From assembly GCA_002162755.1 (NCBI GenBank), contig MAAS01000011.1, positions 1-64,000 on the forward strand: a DNA stretch of 64,000 bases. Reading direction: 5' to 3'. A program made the position numbers and the translations under genes. The notes under the pieces were generated by a model. It was not told the DNA's origin. It ran no database searches and worked only from the letters and a program-made list of their open reading frames with translations. Positions 62,542-64,000 of this stretch are shown in pieces. Position 1 is the stretch's first letter, and the number at the start of each line of letters is the position of its first letter. This DNA comes from Gammaproteobacteria bacterium 50_400_T64. GTDB taxonomy: Bacteria; Pseudomonadota; Gammaproteobacteria; Pseudomonadales; Porticoccaceae.

Positions 62542-64000
62542 TTTGATGACCCCGCGCTTTCTGCTTCTAGTTTCTGGCGTTCTTTCTCCAGGCGTGCGTC
62601 TTCAATTTTAATATAGGCAAGGAACATATCTTCGATCGTCTCCGCCTCAACATCGTCGGGTAACGCAGCAATAAGCTCGTCTGCTGGACCAATACCAATC
62701 AATCGCCCCTGATGCATCAATCCCAGGCGATGGCAGTAATTGGCCTCTTCCATATAGTGGGTGGTAACAAAAATCGTAGTGCCACTTTCTGCCAAGGTTT
62801 GAATCAACTGCCAGAATTTATAGCGCGCCGCCGGACTCACCCCCGATGTGGGCTCGTCAAGAAACACCACTGCGGGCTCATGCATAATCGCGCAGGCCAG
62901 GGCCAAGCGCTGACTCAATGCACCCGACATATCGGCCACTAATTGATTCATCACACCACTGAGGTCGGTCACGCTGATCGCCCAGTCCATCGCCTTCTGC
63001 TTATCGCCTTTCTGCAGGCCGTAAATGCCGGCAAAAAACGACAGGTTCTCCGCCACGGTGAGATCGGGATAAAGGGAGAAGCGCTGAGACATATAGCCAA
63101 TGTGATTACGTAAACGCTTTGGGTCGTCAATAATACTGACGCCACCAATCCAGGCTTCGCCACTGGTTAATTTTTGCAGCCCACACAGAGCGCGAATAAA
63201 GGTCGTTTTACCCGCGCCATTAGCACCGAGAAAGCCGAACACTTCGCCCGCTTTAATCTCTAGCGTGACGTCGTCATTGGCGACGAAATCACCAAACTCC
63301 ACACGCATATCTTTGGTGCGAATCAAGCCACCTTCGGGCAACCTTTCGGGCAGGTGAATTTTCGGCGGTGACTCTGCATAAGCACTGCTTTTTTCACCAC
63401 CGCTGAGCATGGTGTAGGCATCATCCAGAGTGGGCTCTACCGGTTCAATACGTGCGCCGTCTTTGGTTAAGTCGGCCGCCAAACGCTCTTCAATACGATT
63501 GGCAGTGTGCAACTGAAAATGCACGCTTTCTGCCAAATGGCGAATACTCAGTACATCGGGGTGTTCGACCAGGCGGTTATGGGCCCCACCCCGGTCTTTC
63601 GTGTGCAGTTCGTAAACGTGCCCTTCACAGCGGGTATGGAGGTTTTCCACCTTGTCCACACCAATAATTTCACCCTCATGCAGAAAGGCAATACGGTCGC
63701 AATGTTCGGCCTCGTCCATATAGGGCGTGCTCATCACCACCGTCACGCCGTCATCGCGGAAGGCATTGAGCATGGCCCACAGCTCGTGCCGCGAAGCCGG
63801 ATCAACACCCAGGCTGAGTTCATCGAGTAACAGAAGGCGAGGCTCGTGCATCAGGTTGGTACACAGCGATAACTTCTTGCGCATACCGCCGGACAAATTA
63901 CCCGCAGCCCGATCAAGAAAGCGGTACAGGCCCGCCATTTTCAGCAGGCGCTCCTGACGTTCGAGGTAAAGCTCTTTGGGCAGCCCGCGAATGTCTGCCG
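62538..64000 (-). CDS. Tandem ABC transporter ATPase (partial, 5' end beyond window)
   Basis: The frame runs on past an internal ATG at 63938 to the window edge, giving about 487 visible residues. The first visible part is the end of ATPase domain 1: signature LSGGMRKKLSL, then LLLLDELSLGVDP (Walker B, with DELS in place of DEPT). Domain 2 is complete, with Walker A GANGAGKTT, a degenerate signature (MSGALSQRL) and VVFLDEPTSGVSP. Such fused ATPases (YbhF, RbbA) power a two-permease ABC-2 exporter. The Walker A of domain 1 is outside the window. Confidence 0.9.
   Translation of the reverse strand, partial: ADIRGLPKELYLERQERLLKMAGLYRFLDRAAGNLSGGMRKKLSLCTNLMHEPRLLLLDELSLGVDPASRHELWAMLNAFRDDGVTVVMSTPYMDEAEHCDRIAFLHEGEIIGVDKVENLHTRCEGHVYELHTKDRGGAHNRLVEHPDVLSIRHLAESVHFQLHTANRIEERLAADLTKDGARIEPVEPTLDDAYTMLSGGEKSSAYAESPPKIHLPERLPEGGLIRTKDMRVEFGDFVANDDVTLEIKAGEVFGFLGANGAGKTTFIRALCGLQKLTSGEAWIGGVSIIDDPKRLRNHIGYMSQRFSLYPDLTVAENLSFFAGIYGLQKGDKQKAMDWAISVTDLSGVMNQLVADMSGALSQRLALACAIMHEPAVVFLDEPTSGVSPAARYKFWQLIQTLAESGTTIFVTTHYMEEANYCHRLGLMHQGRLIGIGPADELIAALPDDVEAETIEDMFLAYIKIEDARLEKERQKLEAESAGSSK

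Noticed and set aside
1-64000. CRISPR arrays, tRNA or rRNA genes, prophage, integrase or toxin-antitoxin genes
   Set aside because: No regular spaced repeats, cloverleaf-like sequence or matching protein families were seen on either strand by reading; a tRNA or CRISPR scan would settle it.

Overview
The window reads as chromosomal DNA of an aerobic gammaproteobacterium. The block dksA - gluQ - pcnB - folK - deoxynucleoside kinase - panB (37.7-43.1 kb) follows the Pseudomonas-type gene order. The RND exporters, TorF porin, fused indolepyruvate oxidoreductase, acyl-CoA dehydrogenases and phytanoyl-CoA dioxygenase family suggest a marine Cellvibrionales-like lineage (Spongiibacteraceae/Halieaceae type). 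That placement is inference; there is no rRNA or tRNA in the window to settle it.

Region 1 (0-13 kb). After a clipped Tat-exported protein and an RND exporter comes a minus-strand operon for a copper membrane monooxygenase (Cu-MMO, the pMMO/AMO family): pmoC, pmoA, pmoB, then three copper/periplasm genes (a 213-aa protein whose predicted mature form starts with His, a membrane-anchored two-domain multicopper oxidase, and a His/Met-rich cupredoxin). A terminator-like hairpin lies between pmoC and pmoA. Facing away on the plus strand are an acyl-CoA dehydrogenase, a MoxR-type AAA+ ATPase and a CoxE-like VWA protein, closed by a shared terminator. No methanol, hydroxylamine or formaldehyde oxidation genes are present, so the substrate could be a short alkane/alkene, methane or ammonia.

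Region 2 (13-37.5 kb) is mixed housekeeping and accessory DNA: TorF porin, YgiQ radical SAM protein, outer-membrane barrel, PhyH dioxygenase, FetB-like permease, 1184-aa indolepyruvate ferredoxin oxidoreductase, DgkA, CysE, M15 peptidase, Na/Pi transporter, MscS, a HEAT-repeat/response-regulator fusion, SlyX, LEA-2 lipoprotein, CDF transporter, HtpX, Rieske protein, SnoaL-like protein, SfsA and an aminotransferase.

Region 3 (37.6-43.1 kb) is the dksA-panB block. Between gluQ and pcnB, where pseudomonads carry cbrAB and the sRNA gene crcZ, there are two tandem copies of an sRNA-like unit. Each has its own sigma70-like promoter, an A-rich AANAANAA tract, a conserved core of about 39 nt and a Rho-independent terminator. 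This and the Cu-MMO operon are the most interesting parts of the window.

Region 4 (43.1-51.7 kb) contains a BigR/SqrR-like sulfur-sensing ArsR repressor, an RND + LolA-like + beta-barrel export trio, and a persulfide/sulfur cluster (rhodanese, DUF4395-rhodanese fusion, Blh/ETHE1-like persulfide dioxygenase, two YeeE/YedE-type membrane proteins). AT-rich inverted repeats lie upstream of both the regulator and the dioxygenase.

Region 5 (51.9-64 kb) contains a cyclase-family protein, a TPR protein, an acyl-CoA dehydrogenase-like flavoprotein with an alpha/beta hydrolase, an AT-rich orphan lipoprotein, a VOC protein, a Sco protein, a 208-bp MITE-like element with 20-bp imperfect terminal inverted repeats, and an ABC-2 exporter (two permeases plus a tandem-ATPase protein cut by the window edge).
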